From: an uncultured Flavobacteriales bacterium | GTDB taxonomy: Bacteria > Bacteroidota > Bacteroidia > Flavobacteriales_D > Sanyastnellaceae | Direction: 5' to 3' | Length of the DNA: 64,000 nucleotides | Assembly: GCA_913051865.1 (NCBI GenBank) | Contig: CAJXHE010000001.1 | Span: 17,320 to 81,319 of the forward strand | Part shown: positions 61,880-64,000 of the stretch, piece after piece | Layout: the number at the start of each line of letters is the position of its first letter | How positions within the stretch are numbered: position 1 is the stretch's first letter | Program-made: the position numbers and the translations under genes | Notes under the pieces: generated by a model | What the model was told of the DNA's origin: nothing | The model's database searches: none | Seen by the model: the letters and a program-made list of their open reading frames with translations, nothing else

Positions 61880-62830
61880 ATGGATATAAGTGTCGTCGTA
61901 CCGCTCTATAATGAGCAAGAAAGTCTTCCGGAGCTTATGGCCTGGATTGATCAGGCTTTGTCAGAACGTGACTATGAAGTGATTTTTGTAGATGATGGAT
62001 CAAGGGATGGCTCTTGGTCGGTCATTTCCGAATTGTACGCAACGTATTCAAACAAGGTCAAAGCCATTAGGTTTGCACGTAATTATGGAAAAAGTGCGGG
62101 GCTTCAGAAAGGGTTCGAAGCGGCCTCTGGCAAAGTTGTGTTCACGATGGACGCGGATCTTCAGGACAGCCCTGACGAGCTTCTTTCGATGGAGAAAAAA
62201 CTTCTTGATGAAAACCTCGATATAGTGAGTGGATGGAAAAAGAAACGCAAGGATCCCCTTTCAAAAACGATTCCGACCAAACTTTACAATTGGATGACAC
62301 GTAGAGTGAGTGGTATCTATCTCCACGATTTTAATTGTGGATTGAAGTGCTACCGTTTGGAGGTTGTGAAGGCAATTGAAGTACAGGGAGAAATGCACCG
62401 ATATATTCCATTGCTTGCAAAAGCCGCCGGTTTTGATCAGATTGGTGAGCATGTTGTGGTTCATCAAGCACGTAAATATGGTACGACAAAATTTGGACTC
62501 GAACGATTTACAAATGGAATGCTGGATTTATTGACGATTGCATTTGTTCAGCGGTTTGGTCGCAAGCCTATGCATCTTTTCGGTTTGTTAGGTACACTGA
62601 CTTTTGTGGTGAGTGTTTTGCTTTTTTCTGCCATCGCGGGCTATAAAACCTATGCAATATCGAATGGTATAGAAGCGAAGAATATCACCGAAATCTCTGC
62701 GTTTTATGTTGCTCTCACGGGGATGATCATGGGGTCTCAGCTTTTCATGGCAGGTTTTATTGCTGAAATGGTGTCAAGAACAGATCCCTCTAGAACGGCA
62801 TATCGCATTTCAGAAAATCTAGATCTCTAA
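61880..62830 (+). CDS. Glycosyltransferase family 2 protein (DPM1/GtrB type)
   Basis: 316 residues. N-terminal GT-A domain: ISVVVPLYNEQESLPELMAWIDQAL, VIFVDDGSRDGSWSVI, IRFARNYGKSAGLQKGFEAASGKVVFTMDADLQDSPDEL (DxD motif) and DFNCGLKCYRLEVVKAIEVQGEMHRYIPLLAKAAGF. Two hydrophobic spans at the C-terminal end (FGLLGTLTFVVSVLLFSAIAGY, ISAFYVALTGMIMGSQLFMAGFIAEMV). This is the undecaprenyl/dolichol-phosphate sugar transferase type that loads mannose or glucose on a polyprenyl phosphate. The two terminal spans show the GtrB/ArnC-like topology. Cotranscribed with the DUF4199 gene; ends 2 bases before the mnmA stop. Confidence 0.92.
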   Translation: MDISVVVPLYNEQESLPELMAWIDQALSERDYEVIFVDDGSRDGSWSVISELYATYSNKVKAIRFARNYGKSAGLQKGFEAASGKVVFTMDADLQDSPDELLSMEKKLLDENLDIVSGWKKKRKDPLSKTIPTKLYNWMTRRVSGIYLHDFNCGLKCYRLEVVKAIEVQGEMHRYIPLLAKAAGFDQIGEHVVVHQARKYGTTKFGLERFTNGMLDLLTIAFVQRFGRKPMHLFGLLGTLTFVVSVLLFSAIAGYKTYAISNGIEAKNITEISAFYVALTGMIMGSQLFMAGFIAEMVSRTDPSRTAYRISENLDL

Positions 62831-62832
62831 GC

Positions 62833-64000
62833 CTAGACCTCAATCGGTCCTGATCCGACGAGTCGGTCTTGGTCATACCAAACCGCAAATTGTCCAGCTG
62901 CGATTCCCTTTTGTGGTTCTTCGAAGTCGAGGTACAATGCTTCATCAGTCATGACGACCTTGCCATTTTGAAGTGGCTGGCGGTAACGAAAACGAAGTAA
63001 ATATTTTGATGATTGACCAGGCATAAGGGTATGTGAGGGCAGCAACCAATGCATGTTTTTCTTGGCGACTTTTAGAGCGCGACGCATAAGTCCAGGGTGT
63101 TTGTCACTCTGGCCCACATACACGATGTTTTTGTCCACATCTGTTCCAATCACGAACAATGGTTCTACTTTGCCTCCCACGTGAAGTCCTTTTCTTTGAC
63201 CTACAGTAAAGAAGTGCGCGCCTTGATGAGTCCCCACTTTTTCACCCATTTCAGGACTTAAAACAAACCCTTTTGCCCTTTTTGCTAAATCGTCATCCTC
63301 CCACGTTTTAAAAGTTGAATGTTTGGCAGGAATTTCAATGATATTTCCCACCTTTACACTTAATTTCTGTTGAAGAAAGTCGGGCAATCTCACCTTTCCT
63401 ATAAAGCACAATCCCTGGCTGTCCTTCTTGTCTGCATTAGGGAGTCCAGCCTTTCTTGCGGTATCCCTTAAATTAGGTTTCAGCATTTCACCAATCGGAA
63501 ACATGGCGTATTTCAGTTGCTCTTGGGTGAGCTGACAAAGAAAATAGCTTTGATCTTTATTTGGATCAGCACCAGCAATCAAATGATATTCACGCGTGCC
63601 GTCTGGAAGAATATGAGTGCTTTTCCGACAGTAGTGTCCTGTAGCGATTGCCTCAGCGCCTAATTTCTTTGCGGCATCGAGGAAAAGGTCAAACTTGATT
63701 TCTCTGTTACATAGGACATCAGGGTTGGGTGTGCGCCCCTGTTCGTATTCGTGAAACATATAATCAACGATTCTTTCGTGATATTCCTTACTGAAATCAA
63801 TGACTTGAAAAGGGATGCCCAGATGTTCGGCGACAAGCATTGCATCGTTTGAATCATCGATCCATGGACACTCATCACTGATGGTGACGGACTCATCATG
63901 CCAGTTGCGCATGAAAAGGCCTATCACTTCGTGACCTTGTTCAACCAGAGTCAATGCAGCGACACTTGAATCTACTCCGCCAGATAATCCTACAACTATT
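62833..64000 (-). CDS. mnmA: tRNA-specific 2-thiouridylase MnmA (partial, cut by right edge)
   Basis: The track ORF ends at an internal codon (63954). Reading on to the window end on the minus strand gives IVVGLSGGVDSSVAALTLVEQGHEVIGLFMRNW, so the real start lies outside. The PP-loop SGGVDSS, the catalytic cysteines in GRTPNPDVLCNREIKFD and in KKDSQGLCFIGKV, and AIATGHYCRK are all present, followed by the central and C-terminal domains (FFTVGQRKGLHVGG, PLYLDFEEP-like end). MnmA thiolates U34 of tRNA for Lys, Glu and Gln. About 389 residues are visible, close to full length. Confidence 0.96.
   Translation of the reverse strand, partial: IVVGLSGGVDSSVAALTLVEQGHEVIGLFMRNWHDESVTISDECPWIDDSNDAMLVAEHLGIPFQVIDFSKEYHERIVDYMFHEYEQGRTPNPDVLCNREIKFDLFLDAAKKLGAEAIATGHYCRKSTHILPDGTREYHLIAGADPNKDQSYFLCQLTQEQLKYAMFPIGEMLKPNLRDTARKAGLPNADKKDSQGLCFIGKVRLPDFLQQKLSVKVGNIIEIPAKHSTFKTWEDDDLAKRAKGFVLSPEMGEKVGTHQGAHFFTVGQRKGLHVGGKVEPLFVIGTDVDKNIVYVGQSDKHPGLMRRALKVAKKNMHWLLPSHTLMPGQSSKYLLRFRYRQPLQNGKVVMTDEALYLDFEEPQKGIAAGQFAVWYDQDRLVGSGPIEV

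Overview
The window reads as a chromosomal stretch of a Bacteroidota member, most likely a Flavobacteriales-type marine bacterium. Seen directly: the genes lack Shine-Dalgarno sequences, and many have a TAnnTTTG-like -7 promoter box right in front of the start codon. The gene content is also typical of the phylum: an S46 dipeptidyl-peptidase, TPR/beta-propeller/OmpA envelope proteins of the PorE architecture, a DUF4199 protein, DUF2520 next to a KdsC-type phosphatase, menaquinone methylation and many beta-barrel or signal-peptide proteins. I see no insertion sequence, prophage, CRISPR array, tRNA or rRNA, and no gene-free gap longer than 300 bases. This is core chromosome rather than an island.

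Layout. 0-3.4 kb: phenylacetyl-CoA epoxidase genes, paaA-paaB-paaC-paaD leftward (paaD is cut by the window edge) and paaE rightward, with an inverted repeat between them. 3.4-13.9 kb: housekeeping (ABC-F ATPase, small outer-membrane protein, ElaA-like acetyltransferase, pyrG, AI-2E permease, sixA, a DtxR-type regulator coupled to a ZIP transporter, mpl, an EI24/CysZ-like membrane protein). 13.9-19.7 kb: leftward aroA-menG, a heptose-type kinase, an aminotransferase and a sodium:solute symporter. 19.8-27.9 kb: rightward recR, a GT2 fused to a polyprenyl-phosphate-transferase-like half, a 2-oxoacid dehydrogenase E2, a TPR/propeller protein, a DnaQ-type exonuclease and a GT4. 27.9-32.8 kb: leftward GT2, FtsE and a pair of M16 peptidases. 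32.8-35.1 kb: hutH and a membrane methyltransferase. 35.2-47.8 kb: leftward SDR, gyrB, beta-barrel, long TPR protein, OmpA-type propeller protein, dicarboxylate symporter and aroC. 47.8-50.8 kb: hutI and fused ftcD. 50.9-61.3 kb: leftward rplS, trmD, DPP7-type peptidase, DUF6438 lipoprotein, yidC, kdsC-type phosphatase, DUF2520, a membrane protein, ERI-1-like exonuclease, biotin carboxylase and the SRP RNA gene ffs (missed by the ORF track). 61.3-64 kb: DUF4199, DPM1-type GT2, and mnmA running off the right edge.

Metabolically the window points to catabolism of aromatic compounds (phenylacetate) and histidine (hutH, hutI, ftcD, but no hutU here), plus peptide use (S46, M16) and envelope building. 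The most striking signal is regulatory. At least eleven protein genes carry a TA(T/A/C)CTT-type or TAAATTTG box exactly 4 or 5 bases before the start codon, which would make their mRNAs leaderless. Two divergent pairs (aroC/hutI and ffs/DUF4199) have back-to-back boxes forming near-perfect mirrored promoters, and the paaA/paaE pair has a palindrome exactly midway between its boxes. The most unusual single protein is the GT2/polyprenyl-transferase-like fusion at 20.5-22.3 kb.
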